DNA from: Ziziphus jujuba
Lineage: Eukaryota; Streptophyta; Magnoliopsida; Rosales; Rhamnaceae
DNA: 64,000 bases
Direction of reading: 5' to 3'
Assembly (NCBI RefSeq): GCF_031755915.1
Contig: NC_083388.1
Coordinates: forward strand, 29,680,001-29,744,000
Part shown: positions 32,414-45,000 of the stretch, piece after piece
How the letters are laid out: every line of letters begins with the position of its first letter
Position numbering within the stretch: position 1 is the stretch's first letter
The notes under the pieces: model-generated
Seen by the model: the letters and a program-made list of their open reading frames with translations, nothing else
The model's database searches: none
Told to the model about the DNA's origin: nothing
Position numbers and translations under genes: made by a program

Positions 32414-33356
32414 TGTTATGATCCTAGGTCGATTTGCTCTTAAACCTGGCTTATATAGGCCCAGATCGAAAAATTAAGTTCAAGTTCTTATGGTCACCTT
32501 AACCCCTAATCAACCTATAACTAGAAACCTTGCTATATGATGAAGATGCCACAATAGGTGATGGATGTTGTATTGATAAGTCAAAACTAAAACACTCACT
32601 CTCTAATGGTGTTTTAGGTCTTCAAACAGAGCAAAGAGAATTCTTGCTCACAAGTATTTTATGTTAAATATTCAAGGTGCATTCTCATTGAAAAATCAGC
32701 CTGTAAATAGGCTAAAGTCACAAAATAATAAACCCTAACTTGCTAGGTAAAATTCGGCCCCAAAGGAATTAGTAAACAAAGGTGGCTGAATTTTTAATGC
32801 TTTCCTAAACTAATTTTGATTAATTAATTCCCTTATTTTGAATTAGAAATTAATTAATTTATAATTGAAATTATAAAATAATAACTTTCCTAAGTTAATT
32901 TTTCCAGTAAAATAATTAAATAAAAGCTAGTTTCCTAAAATGAAAAGTCAGACTCAATTTAGGAAACTAGTTGACTAGTTTGACAACTAAGCTATCTTTG
33001 ATCAATTTTCAGCTTGTAAAGGGTCCAAATTACCTCCCATATGCCATGTAGGATACCAAATAGGATTAGTAATGATTCTCATATGTTGTCCTTGATTGGA
33101 ACAAAGAGAAAATGCCAAATCAACAAAATATAGCAAAGTCAATGGCAAATACAGCAAAACATGCCAACAATTCCTTCCATGCGCAAATGGCCTTCTTGGA
33201 TGCTTTTACTTCTGCCTTGACTTGATTCCATGACCTGTTAGTCATATCAAGTACGTTCAAGAAGTGTTGAACCTATTCCATGATGCTTGGAGTCCATAAA
33301 TGTAGTCAAACAGCTACTTGGGTCCAACTCGACCTCCACTATTTGGATGCATAAAA
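32414..33356 (-). repeat. 5' LTR of element E, cut by copia G
   Basis: The LTR starts TGTTATGATCC on the plus strand. Its last bases (CCTCCACTATTTGGATGCATAAAA) align with the F LTR near 54970-54998, which continues on. So the E LTR is interrupted at 33357 and not naturally ended there. Confidence 0.8.
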
Positions 33357-34376
33357 TGATGGAATTTGGTGTAGGTTTATGTTGTTGTGCCCTAGAGCAC
33401 AATCATTCAAGGTGTTAGTCAAGAATGATTGTTGTTGGTTCTTGGTTCTTGATTTTGTTTTTTTTTTTTTTTTCGGGTTTGTTAAGGCTTTGTTTCTGGT
33501 TTTAATGGAGGTTTAGGGTTCTTGAGAAGGTTGTTAGATTTTGAGAAGAAGAAGAAAACAAATGTAGTAGTTGAGAGAGGGAGAGAGAAAGAGAGAGAGA
33601 GAGAGCCAAAATTGTTGTTTTTTCAAAATTTTTGAATATTACTTCCTCAACGTTTTCATTGCAATTTTCATACTTTTAAATACATCAAAAAGATAAGAAG
33701 ACATGCTGCCATATTGAGCAATAAATACAAAAGCATTAAAAGTAACCAACCAAGCCAAATTACCTCAACTAACTCTAATCAATGTGCTGGGCATGCAAGA
33801 AACCTTCTTTAATGGGCAGTTCAGCTTGTCTAAGGCATCTGAATTTGAAAACCAGCTCTATTTGACTTAAATATTGGAGGTAAGACTTTTTGAATATTAA
33901 AATGTGTTCTAGCCAAAAATCAGATAAAACAAAGTCCATTTACCCATTCAAAAATAATCAAACCCGAGGCAATTTTGTCCAGATTTCTGGGCAACAAAAC
34001 TGCACAAGGGTCAGATTGTTTAGGGCTTAACACAGCCTTCCCAGCTCCAAATTGGGCCATTATTTTTGGTGCTGCTTCCTCTATGTTTCTAGTTTATTAT
34101 ATCCAAAATTCAGATCCAAATCCCAAACCTTCATCAAACGGATCCAAGGAAGTGGACTTATGTTGCTGGAAATACAATTCCAGCAACTAGACAAAAAGCC
34201 CCTAAGCTTAGTTAATGAGCTTAGGGCATTACAAAAAGGATATTATTCTTAAATATTAAGAGATAAAATAAAATGCATAAACATAAATAATGTTTGGTCT
34301 TTGATGTTACAAGATAAAGAGTGCAAGTGTAACCGAACTACCTTGCACATTGTAGCAAGATCACCACATTTCAACA
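33357..34376 (-). repeat. 3' LTR of copia G
   Basis: This 1020-bp LTR starts TGATGGAATTTGG and ends CATTTCAACA on the plus strand. It contains a T run and an AG microsatellite (33576-33604). The polypurine tract follows on the inner side. Confidence 0.88.
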
Positions 34377-35893
34377 CTCCTCCTTGGTGTTCTTGCCTGA
34401 AATATTGAGAAGCTTCCTCAAGGTCTCAAATCTTGCTTTTGGAAGTGGCTTGGTGAAGAAATCTGCAAGGTTATCTTCGGTCTTGATATATTCCAAGCTT
34501 ACTTCTCCATTTTCTTCAAACTCCCTCAAAGAGTGATACTTCACCGATATGTGTTTTGTCCTTCCATGTTGAACGGGGTTCTTGGCTATTGATATGGCTG
34601 AAGTGTTGTCACATTTAATGATGGTTGAACCCTCTTAAGGATAACCAAGGTCCTCCAATAATTTCCTAAGCCAAATGCATTGATTTGCACATGAAGAGCA
34701 AGCAATGTACTCGGCTTCGGCGGTGCTTTAAGCGGTTGTTGCTTGCTTCTTTGCATTCCATGAGAATGGTCCACTACCAAGTGAGAAAAGATACCCCGAA
34801 GTGCTCCTCATATCATCCAAGAATCCAGCCCAATCACTATCCGAGTAGGCCATTAATCTCATCACATCTTGCCTATCATACCAAACTCCAAAGTCTTGTG
34901 TCCCTTTTAAGTATCTAAGAATTCTTTTGGCACCTACAAAATGATTTTGGGATGGTGCTTGCATATATCTAGAAAAAACACATGTGGCATGCATAATATA
35001 CAGTCTTGATGAACATACATAGAGCAAACTTCCTATCATGCTTCTATATAGGGTCGGGTTTACCTTTGGTGTGCCATCATTCTTCTTGTATTTGTCTCCT
35101 TGGCTCATTGGTGTTAACATTGGCTTGCATTCATCAAGGTTGAAATTTTTCAAAAGATCTTTGATGTATTTCTTTTGAGATATGAAGACACCCCTAGAGC
35201 ATTGCATCACTTCCACTCCAAGGAAGTAATTCATTTCACCAAGGCTTAACATGTCAAACTCCTTTTCAAGTTCATTTTTCAAAACTTCCACATTCTTTCA
35301 TTTTCATCGATGACCAACAAATCATCCACATAGAGTGAGATAACAATCATGCCTTCTTCATTCCTTATGTATAGTGTTGGCTCATTTGAAATCCTCCTAA
35401 AGCCTTGGTAGATCAAGTAACCATCAATCTTGCCATACCAAGCCCTCTGTGCTTGTTTTAACCCGTAAAGTGCCTTGTGTAAATGGTAGACTTTGTCCTC
35501 ATGTCCTTGAACAATGAAGCCCTCGGGTTGCTTGACATAAACCTCCTCTTGAAGCACACCATTCAAGAAAGCCGACTTTACATGAAGGTGGTACACCTTC
35601 CATGACATTGAGGCCGAGATGGATAGGATGAGCCTTATGGTCTCCATTCTTGCAACCGGTGCAAAAGTCTCTCCATAATCTACACCCATTTGTTGTGCAT
35701 AGCGTTTTGCCATAAGTCTTGCCTTGTGCTTGCATATTGTTCCATCCGGGTTGAACTTGGTCTTAAAGATCCACTTTACACCAATTGGTTTCTTGTTTTT
35801 AGGTTTAGAAACCAAAGACCAAGTTTCATTCTTTTCTATCGTATCCATTTTGGTTTGCATGGCCTCTATCCACTCTTTCTTTTGCATAGCTTC
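34371..35893 (-). pseudogene. RT and RNase H of copia G
   Basis: The upstream frame (35887-35279) encodes the RT N-terminal half: [50 protein letters not shown] and the catalytic ISLYVDDLLVI near 35330. A frameshift around 35280-35290 moves to the next frame (35291-34728): LSLGEMNYFLGVEVMQ, IGSLLYVCSSR and RNase H with YSDSDWAGFLDDMRSTSG. A TAA at about 34728 (TTA*STAEA region) breaks RNase H, whose remainder runs to the LTR. The first ~35-50 residues of RT and everything upstream (integrase, protease, Gag) are lost at the fusion to gypsy F. Sequence type resembles the Tork group, with low certainty. Confidence 0.88.
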
Positions 35894-38800
35894 TTGAGCT
35901 TTCCTTGACCTTTGATATGCTTCAAAGACTCATGATCCATATGAATCACAAACTCCTTTGGCATGAGATAATGCTGCAACGTCTCCAAAGCCCTCACCAA
36001 AGCATACATCTCCTTGTCATAAGTTGGGTAGTTTAGGGCAGCTCCATTTAATTTTTCACTAAAGTAGGCTATGGGTCTTCCTTCTTGCATTAAGACAGCT
36101 CCAATACCTACACCCGAAGCATCACACTCAATTTCAAAAGTCTTAGAAAAATTTCGCAAAACTAACAAAGGTGCATTACACAATTTTTCTTTCAACAAAT
36201 TAAAAGACTTTTCTTGTACTTCCCCCCATTTAAAGCCGACATTCTTCTTGACAACTTCATTTAATGGTGCTGCTATGGTACTAAAATCGTTTACAAATCT
36301 TCTATAAAAGCTTGCCAAGCCATGAAAGCTCCTCACTTGGGTGATAGAAGTAGGAACCGGCCACTCTTGAATTGCTTTCACCTTAGCTTGGTCAACTTTG
36401 ATTCCTGCAACACTTACTACAAAACCTAGAAACACAAGCTCTTCTTTGCAAAATTCACATTTTTTAATGTTAGTAAACAATCTTTCCTTTCTAAGAACTT
36501 GCAAAACTTGCCTAAGTTGATCCACATGGTCATCCAAGTTTCGGCTATATATTAGAATGTCATCAAAATAAACAACCACAAATTTACCAATAAATGGACA
36601 CATTACATGATTCATAAGCCTCATAAAAGTACTAGGTGCATTGGATAATCCAAAAGGCATAACCAACCATTCATACAGCCCATATTTAGTTTTCAATGTG
36701 GTTTTCCATTCATCACTTTCCTTCATCCTAATTTGATGATAACCACTCCTAAGATCAATTTTTGTAAACATGCAAGCACCATGCAACTCATCAAGCATAT
36801 CATCTAGTCTAGGAATGGGATGCCTATATTTGATGGTAATGTTATTTATAGCCCTACAATCAACATACATTCTCCAAGAACCATCCTTTTTAGGTACCAA
36901 CAAAATAGGAACAGCACATGGACTTAAACTCTCACGAATGTATCCTTTATCAAGCAAATCACTTACCTGTTTTTGCAGCTCCTTTGTTTCTTCGAGATTG
37001 CTCCTATAAGCTGGTCTATTTGGTATGGCAGCTCCTGGAACAAAGTCAATTTGATGTTCTATCCCTTTTATAGGTGGTAGTCCACTTGGAATTTCATTTG
37101 GGAAGACATCTCCAAATTCCTTCAAAAGAGAAATCATTGAACTTGGCAATTCAAGTTCTTCAAAGTTAGTTTGATCATTAAAATAATTTTCTTTATAAAT
37201 CATGAACAGCAAAGGTTTCTTGCACTCAATAACCTTATTAATATCCCCTAAACTCAAATAAAATTTGCTACTTAACCTTTCTTTTCTTTCTTTTTCTCCT
37301 TTTCCCTTGGATTGGCGCAAACCTTCAGATTTTCCTTCCTTCTCCAAGCTCTAGGGTTTGTCGCTTTCTTTCCCCTCCCTTCCGGCTTTTCCTTGATCTT
37401 TCCACTCAATATGAGCCTTAGAAACCTTACCTTGATGAGTAACCTCATTCTTATCTTCTTGAAAGATTGGTGAAGCCGTTGGTTCCATACTTACTTTTTC
37501 CTTGAGCTTTTCGGCTTCTTTCTTTTTTTGCATTTGTAATTGGTCTTTATAAACCTCTTTAGGAGATAATGGTTCCAGCTTGACCTTCTTCCCTTTAAAC
37601 CTGAAAACAATACTATTTTCTTGACCAAAATGAGTAGCATCTTTGTCAAATTGCCATGGTCTACCTAGTAGTATATGTCCAGCAATCATGGGAACAATAT
37701 CACATAAGACTACATCCTCATATCTACCTATGCTAAATTTTACTTTGGCTTGTTTATTTACCCTCATCTCACCACTATCATTTAAGCATTGCAACCTATA
37801 GGGTTCTGGATGTTTAATTGTTTTCAAGCCTAATTTATCAACTACAAGATTACTTATCACATTGGTACAACTCCCACTATCTATAATCATGCTACAAATT
37901 TTACCTTGTATTTCGCAGCGAGTGTGGAAGATGTTTTCGCTTTGTATCTGCTCTTCATCTTTGTAGATAGTAAGTACTCTCCTTGAAACCAAGCTCAACT
38001 CGGCATTAGATGTATCAACAGGTTCGGCTTCATCTTCATTGCAATCCTCCTCTTGCTCGGTTTCAACTTCACTTTCTTCACTTGCAGATTCCAGCTCACC
38101 GTCACCCTTTAATACCATGATTCTTCTATTTGGGCATTGGCTGGCTATGTGTCCTCTTCCTTGGCACTTAAAACAAATTATTTCTCTGGATTTTTTAGGT
38201 TTAGGATCAGATTTTATCTCACCTTTAATTGCTTGGGCAGATTCGGTTTTAAGTTCCCTTCTTGGCCGGTTAGTAGCTTATTCACCAAGCTTCGGCTTCA
38301 GCTTGCTTTCATAAGTGGAATTGTTTTTCCAGCCACTTGAACTTGCCCTTCCACTACTAGAAACTCCTCCAAACCGTGTGCCAACACCCCTCCTCTTGAA
38401 TTGGTTCTCAAGCTTAATTGCTACATGTAGCATCTCCTCCAATTCCAAGTATTGTTGTAATTCAAGCTGGTTTGGAATGTCACGGTTCAAACAACCAAGA
38501 AATCTCGCCATTGTTGCCTCCCTATCCTCATTCATATTCAGCCTCATCATTAACATCTCCATCTCTTTGTAATAATCCTCCACGGACCTACTTCCTTGAG
38601 ACAATGATTGAAGCCTTTGATGCAGCAATCTATGGTAATGGGATGGCACAAACCGCTTTCTCATGGTTTCTTTCATTTGTCGCCATGTTGTAATCAAGTC
38701 ATCACCAACTCTCCTTTGGGTGCTTTGCTCATTGGTCCACCATTGGAGTGCATAATGTCCAAACTCCATTGCTGCCAACTTCACCTTCTTACCTTCCGAA

Positions 38801-39300
38801 TAGTTGTGGCAGTCAAAAATCATCTCCATTTTTTCTTCCCACTCCAAATAAGCTTCGGGATCACTTTTACCCATAAAAGGTGGGATGTTAACCTTGATAT
38901 TTCCCAAATCATCATCTGTATCTTCCCTCTTATTTCTTCCACGGCCAGCTTTATCTTGAACAGCAAAAGTTTCGTCCATACCTTCTTCAAAGTCTCCACC
39001 AAATGGCTCCTCATTAAATTCCTCTCTCGGTCTCTCGTGACCTCCTCGTCCTCGGCCTCGTCTTTCATGGAATTCTTGCCTATTTCTTGTGTTCGGAATT
39101 CCTTGGGAAACTTCTAGCCTTTCCATCCTTTGATTCACATGCTCAACTTGAGCACTAACCCGCTGTATTGACTCCAAAATAGCTCTCATGTCTACTTGGT
39201 CTCCACTCCCGGTAGCTCGGGCATCGCCATGGAATGCTACGGACTCCTCCTCATTGATCCTCAAAGGTGGATCTCCTCTCCTCATTCTTGATTCTGTCAT
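35894..39300 (-). pseudogene. Gag-protease-RT-RNase H of element F, truncated
   Basis: From ATG 39300 (MTESRMRRGDPP) one frame runs 3.4 kb with only two stops: TAA 38278-38280, between Gag core and zinc knuckle, and TAG 37351-37353, in the linker after protease. Seen in order: Gag core (SDPEAYLEWEEKMEMIF near 38850), CCHC knuckle ([14 protein letters not shown] near 38150), protease ([12 protein letters not shown] near 37885), linker ([18 protein letters not shown] near 37240), RT ([20 protein letters not shown] near 36880; [11 protein letters not shown] near 36560), and RNase H ([13 protein letters not shown] near 36115). It stops in [16 protein letters not shown], at 35894, by fusion to copia RT. 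RT motifs are intact. Integrase is deleted. Confidence 0.92.
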
Positions 39301-40429
39301 GTTAGTATAATAATGCAATAAAAATAAAATAGGACCTTACCAATTTCACTCCCTTCCGTGTTTCACTCAAATGAGAACTCGACACTCGTGTTTCCACACT
39401 TGTTTCGGCTTTTTACCCTCTTTTAAGCTCACACACTCTTGCCTTTTTCCACTAAATGAATTATCTCAAAGTTCTAACTAAAACACCCACACAACAGCAA
39501 TTAGATCACTAGTATGTTTTAATTAAACTTATCAACAAAACAGAAAGCAAAAGGTAGGCAATACCAAAAGAATCCAACAAATCCTAATTTTTTTTTTCGG
39601 CTTTCTAGACAAGAAAACACATAAAATAATGGGAAAATGTTGGAATTTTTTAAAACTGCATCAGATGGTAGTAGATTATGAGTTCAAGAATAAAATTCCA
39701 GAAAAGAAATTCAAATACGAACAAGAATCAAAGAGAACAAAAATATAGAATAGTTGTTGGTTGTTGTTCTTTGTAATTCAAGTTTTTGTATCAAATCCTT
39801 TAACTAATTTTAATCCAAATAATTTAGCACTCAAACTAAAATATCCAGCAGCAGTTACAAAAAACATTTCCAGCAACAAACTTCAACACCAATTTTCAAC
39901 AAACTGATATATATAATTTTTATTTATTTATTTATTTTTTATATTCGGCTTTCTTTTTTTTTTTTCTCTTCGTTTTTTCTTTTTTTTCACTCACTGAATA
40001 TCAGACACAACTGTAGTAGCAAGAATAAACAATAAATTTGCAATTCCAACTCCAAAAAAAAAAATCACCAAACCCGTGACCTCCAAATAAACAAAATGTG
40101 CATTTTTTTTTTTTAAATGTTGCCGTAAACTTCTTTTTTTTTTTTTTTTTGAATATATGAATGCAAATATTTAAGACTAAAACAGCAAAGAAAAATCAAC
40201 AAAAACCAAAATTAACAAGAACAATGATGAAGAACAACCAACAAACTAAGAAGCAAAAATACGATAAAACTAAGAAACCTAATTCAACTAGGAATGAAAT
40301 TTTATTTTTTTTGTTTTTAAGATGCAGAACGTGTATGGGATGGATGCAACCTTAACCTAATGCTAAAATTGTAAAATAACACAAAACAAATAAAACAAAT
40401 AAGGATAGATCAAACCTGAACAAAATTTA
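39301..40429 (-). other. Leader of element F
   Basis: This untranslated leader has T/A runs near 39590, 39950-39990 and 40105-40150. I see no gene in it. Confidence 0.75.
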
Positions 40430-40441
40430 GCTCTGATACCA
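40430..40441 (-). other. Primer binding site of element F
   Basis: In element orientation this is TGGTATCAGAGC, the intact iMet-type site, 2 bp from the LTR. Confidence 0.88.
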
Positions 40442-40443
40442 AA

Positions 40444-41040
40444 TGATACGAACCTAGGACGACCTGCTCCTAAACCCATATTATATTAGCCCGGATCTTA
40501 ATTACGTTCAAGTTCTAATGGAATTGACCTCAACCCCTAACCAACCTGTGGTTAGAAACCTTGGTATAATGTAGACGCCACAATAGGGGATGGAAAACCT
40601 ATTGATAAGTCAAGCTAAAACAACCAATTCTCTAATGGTGTTTTAGGTGTTCTCAAAAAACAAAGAGATAGTTAATCTCACAAGTATTTTCTTAATCAAA
40701 TCAAAGTTTTCTCTTATTGAAACATAAGCCTTTAAATAGGCTTTGAAAGAAACAAAATAAACCCTAAAAACCATAGGAAAAACCGACCACACACATAAAG
40801 AAACCTAGTTGGCCGCAACTACACTTCCTTTCCTAATCTAAGTTTGATTAATTAATTCCTTTATATTAAATTAGGAATTAATTAATTTACAATAAAATAA
40901 AAACCTTCCTAAAGTTATTTGTCCAGAAAATAAATAAATAAAAACCCAAAAAAAAATAAAGTCAATCGCAAATTAGGTAACGAGTTGACTTTGACATCTA
41001 GGCTGAATTATGTCTTCAACCGAGCTAACTTATGTCTACC
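40444..41040 (-). repeat. 5' LTR of element F, part 1 (R/U5 side)
   Basis: This part starts TGATACGAACC, aligns with other gypsy LTRs to about 41000 (GAGTTGACTTTGAC), then enters a 20-bp-period repeat region (CGAGCTAACTTATGTCT) that is cut at 41040 by copia H. Confidence 0.85.
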
Positions 41041-42075
41041 TGTTGGGGTGAGAAGGTTATGACCAAGAGCAAGCTAGCTTGAAGTGTTAGCAGCAAGCAA
41101 GCTTTTAGTGATGCTCTTGGGAATGGTTGTGTGTGAGTTGTGTTTTTAGGTTTTGGTTATGGTGTTTTCTGGTTTTTAGGGTTCCTAGAGTGTTCTAAGG
41201 TGTTGAAGAAGAGATAAGAAGAAGAGGAACACGTTGGGTTTTGAAAATAAGGCTTGGATGTGTATCCATTTCATTCGTTTTACAATATAAGCTTGAAATT
41301 ACAACTAGTTCACACATGCCAAGCACGTGAGCTTACAAAATGAGTAAAGTATTTGAAATTTAAAAAGTAAAATGGTTAACACCTAACTTTTCATACACAA
41401 AAGAGTCAAAAACCAGCTGCAACATGTCTATTCCAAATATCGTAAAAAGTGGCACATGGTTTGAACTAAGTTCCTATTGTTTAACTAGTTTGGGTAAACA
41501 ACCAAACTAGCTTCACCTACTTAGTTCCCCTTTGTATCTGCTTATGAAACTTGGTTTGAAGCATCCTTGGTCATCAATAAATATTGTTCCAAGAGCTAGG
41601 AAAGTTCTGGAACCGGATCATGGACCAAACAGCTCCAAAGCTGACTCATACTCTGCATACTGGGCCCATCAGATACAGCAATCTGTTTGGAATAGAAAAT
41701 GGACTTTCCCATGTAATTTGGACCTAAAATTTGAACCATAGTCTTCTATATATGTCTGTAGATATGCCTCAAAATTTCAGTCCAAAACGCCATTTGCAAC
41801 CTGAGATATAAGATAAATAGTGGAACTATGTTGCTGGAAATTATGAATCCAGCACCATAGGCATTTCAAGCATAACATTCCTACTCTTTTGTGCATAATT
41901 TTACCTATACTTTTGCATACATAACTTAGGCACAAAACATTATCAAAATATACCTTGCATAAATTAAAAACATACAAAAAAATATAAACTCATAAAAGGA
42001 AAGGATTTGATACCAAGGTGTGCATGCTAGCCGGTGACATGCACCATCAAGTGGCAAAATTGCCACACTTCAACA
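41041..42075 (-). repeat. 3' LTR of copia H
   Basis: Plus strand starts TGTTGGGGTGAGAAGG and ends CACTTCAACA. The adjacent polypurine tract (AAGGAGGAG in element orientation) starts at 42076. Confidence 0.92.
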
Positions 42076-45000
42076 CTCCTCCTTGGCAATTTTGTATGAG
42101 ACGTTGAGAAGTCCTCTCAATATCTCAAATCTCTTCTTTCCCAATGGCTTGGTGAAGATATCCGCCAAGTTCTCCTCGGAAGTCACATACTCCAACTTCA
42201 CTTCACCACTTGCTTCAAATTCCCTTAAGGAATGATACTTGACCGGTATATGCTTGGTCCTCCCATGTTGGACTGGATTTTGAGCAATTGCTATTGCTGA
42301 AGTGTTGTCACACAATATTACCGTGGATTCCTCTTGCTTCAAGCTCAAGTCCTCCAATAATTTCCTAAGCCAAACACCTTGATTAGCACAACTTGAGCAA
42401 GCAATATACTGGGCTTCCGCGGTGCTTTGTGCAACGGTTTGTTGCTTCTTGGAATTCCATGAGAAAGGACCATTTCCAAGAGTGTAAATGTAGCCCGATG
42501 TGCTCTTGCTATCATCCAAAGAACCAGCCCAATCACTATCACTATAACCAAGCAAAGCTTCATTCATGCCATCCTTGTACCATATACCAAAATCACTAGT
42601 ACCTTTCAAATACCTTAGGATTCTTTTTGCACAACTAAGATGATTTTGTGATGGACTATGCATAAATCTTGACAAAACAGCCACACTAAACATGATATCC
42701 GGTCTAGTAGAGCATACATATAAAAGGCTACCAATTAAACTTCTATAGATGGAAGGATTTACCTTTGGAGAATCATCATCCTTCACCAACTTGGTGCCTT
42801 CATTCATAGGTGTGGCAACGCTATTACAATCCTCCATGTCAAACTTCTTGAGCAACTCCTTCACATAGCTTTCTTGAGATATGAAGATGCCCTTGGATGA
42901 TTGGACAACTTCAATTCCAAGAAAGTATTCATCTCTCCAAGGCTAGACATCTCAAAGTTCAATTCTAGCTCACCTTTGAAGTTGCTCACTTCTTTCTCAT
43001 TACCACCGGTCACTAGGAGGTCATCAACATAAAGAGACACCAACACCATGCAACCATGAGTCCTAATATACAATGTAGGCTCATTAGGACTCCTCCTAAA
43101 TCCATGCTTTGTCAAAAAACCATCTATCTTGGCATACCATGCCCTAGGAGCTTGTTTAAGGCCATACAAGGCCTTGTGTAGCTTGTATACCTTCTCTTCA
43201 CTTCCTTTCTTCACAAAACCTTTGGGTTGCATAACATAGACCTCTTCCTTCAATACTCCATTCAAGAAGGCTGACTTCACATCAAGGTGATATACTTTCC
43301 AAGACTTTTGTGCCGAAATTGCAAGAAGAAGTCTTATGGTTTCCATCCTTGCAACCGATGCAAAAGTCTCTCCATAATCCACACCGGCTTGTTGTGCATA
43401 TCCTTTGACAACAAGCCTTGCCTTGTGCTTATTTATGGACCCATCCGGATTGTACTTGGTCCTAAAGATCCACTTCACCCCAATAGCATTCTTTCCCTTC
43501 GGTTTTGTTACCAAGCTCCAAGTGTCATTCTTGTTTATCACATCAATTTCATCTTGCATGGCTTGTCTCCACTCTTTTCTTGCCATAGCCTCATGGACAT
43601 TGATTGGATCACTCAATGCCACATTACACCTTTCATAAATCTCATTAAGAGGTCTTATGCCTCTCACACCATCACCAATCTCCAAATCAGCCCCTATGGA
43701 GATTTCTAGCTCATTCTCATCATATTCATCATCATGGGCAGCACCTTCATCATTTCCTTGTTCCTCATCATTATCATGAGCTTCAAGCCGATTGTCTTCA
43801 TCCATACTAGCCAACTCCTCCTTCCTACAAACCCATTTAGCTTCCTCATCAACTTTCACATCTCTACTTATCACAAGTTTCTTGGTTTCCAAGTTATACA
43901 CTCTATATCCCTTGGTCACATCACTATAGCCAACCAAAACACCAACTTGTGACCTTTCATCAAGCTTTCCTCTCTTCTCTTGTGATACTAGGATGTAACA
44001 AATGCTTCCAAATACCCTTAGATGATCAAGAGAAGGCTTATATCCAAACCAAAGCTCAAATGGGGTTTTACTCCTCAAAGACTTGGAGTAAAGCCTATTT
44101 TGGATGTAGATGGATGTATTAACTCCTTCGGCCCAAAACTTCTTTGGCAAGCCACTTTCAAACAACAAACATCTAGCCATCTCCATGATGGTACGGTTTT
44201 TCCTTTCACATACACCATTTTGTTGTGGTGTGTATGGTATAGTGAATTGATGAACTATACCATGATCCTTACAAAGTTGTTTGAAAGCCTCACTTGTGTA
44301 TTCCCCACCATTGTCCTTACACCTTTATAGTGCAACCGGATTGATTTTGCACTAACTTCATAAATTCTACAAACTTCTCCAAAGCTTGTGATTTTCTTTC
44401 AAGGAAATACACCCAACACATTCTTGAGTAATCATCAATGAAAGTTATGAAATACTTGCTGCCATTTAAGGATGGAACACTTATAGGACCACAAATATCC
44501 GAATGTATAAGTCCTAGCTTCTCCTTTGATCTCCAAGAACAAGATTGAAATGCTAGCCTAGTATGCTTTCCTTTTTGACACACTTCACACACATGTTCTT
44601 GCTTCTCCACCAATGGCATGTCTCTAACAAGTTCATGTGTGCCTACCAATGACTTAAAGCTAGCATGGCCTAGTCTTCTATGCCAAAGTTGAGAGGTGTT
44701 CTCAACTTTGGTGTTCAATGCAACCGATGCACCATTTTCATCCATATTCAACCTAAAATTCTTGTTCTTCATTCCAACACACATTAATTCATTTCCATGT
44801 GGATCAACTATAATGCATGTCATGTTTGAGAAGTGTAATGCATATTTTTTCTCAAGCATTTGACCTACACTAAGTAAGTTCTCACATAAAGAAGGTACAT
44901 AGAGAACATCATGGATAGTTTTGATACCTTTGGTGGTGTGTATCACCACATCTCCTTTGCCTTTCACTTCCATCAAGGCTCCATTTCCAATTTTGACTTT

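Larger units (their letters stand above)
26951..33356 (-). mobile_element. Gypsy element E, old and internally deleted
   Basis: This reverse-orientation gypsy has one LTR at each end (26951-27772 and 32414-33356), PBS, leader and a gag-pol with many stops. Two large deletions are visible. One joins the 3' LTR to the integrase C-terminus. The other removes the zinc knuckle and protease. Copia G is inserted in its 5' LTR at 33357. The spacer 26817-26950 before it has no recognised feature. The LTR starts TGTTACGAACC on the plus strand, so the terminal base differs from the other copies. Target duplications cannot be tested because the right LTR is cut. Confidence 0.88.
33357..35893 (-). mobile_element. 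Copia G, 3' part only
   Basis: This reverse-orientation copia consists of its 3' LTR, RNase H and RT. It is inserted into the LTR of gypsy E. TAAAA (33352-33356) is the candidate target duplication. Its 5' part is missing: at about 35893 the sequence passes in the middle of RT into the RNase H of gypsy F. Same family as the fragment at 3277-4455. Confidence 0.88.

Noticed and set aside
43287..43709. 140-codon plus-strand ORF over copia H
   Set aside because: It is the opposite strand of integrase/RT coding sequence; no domain of its own.
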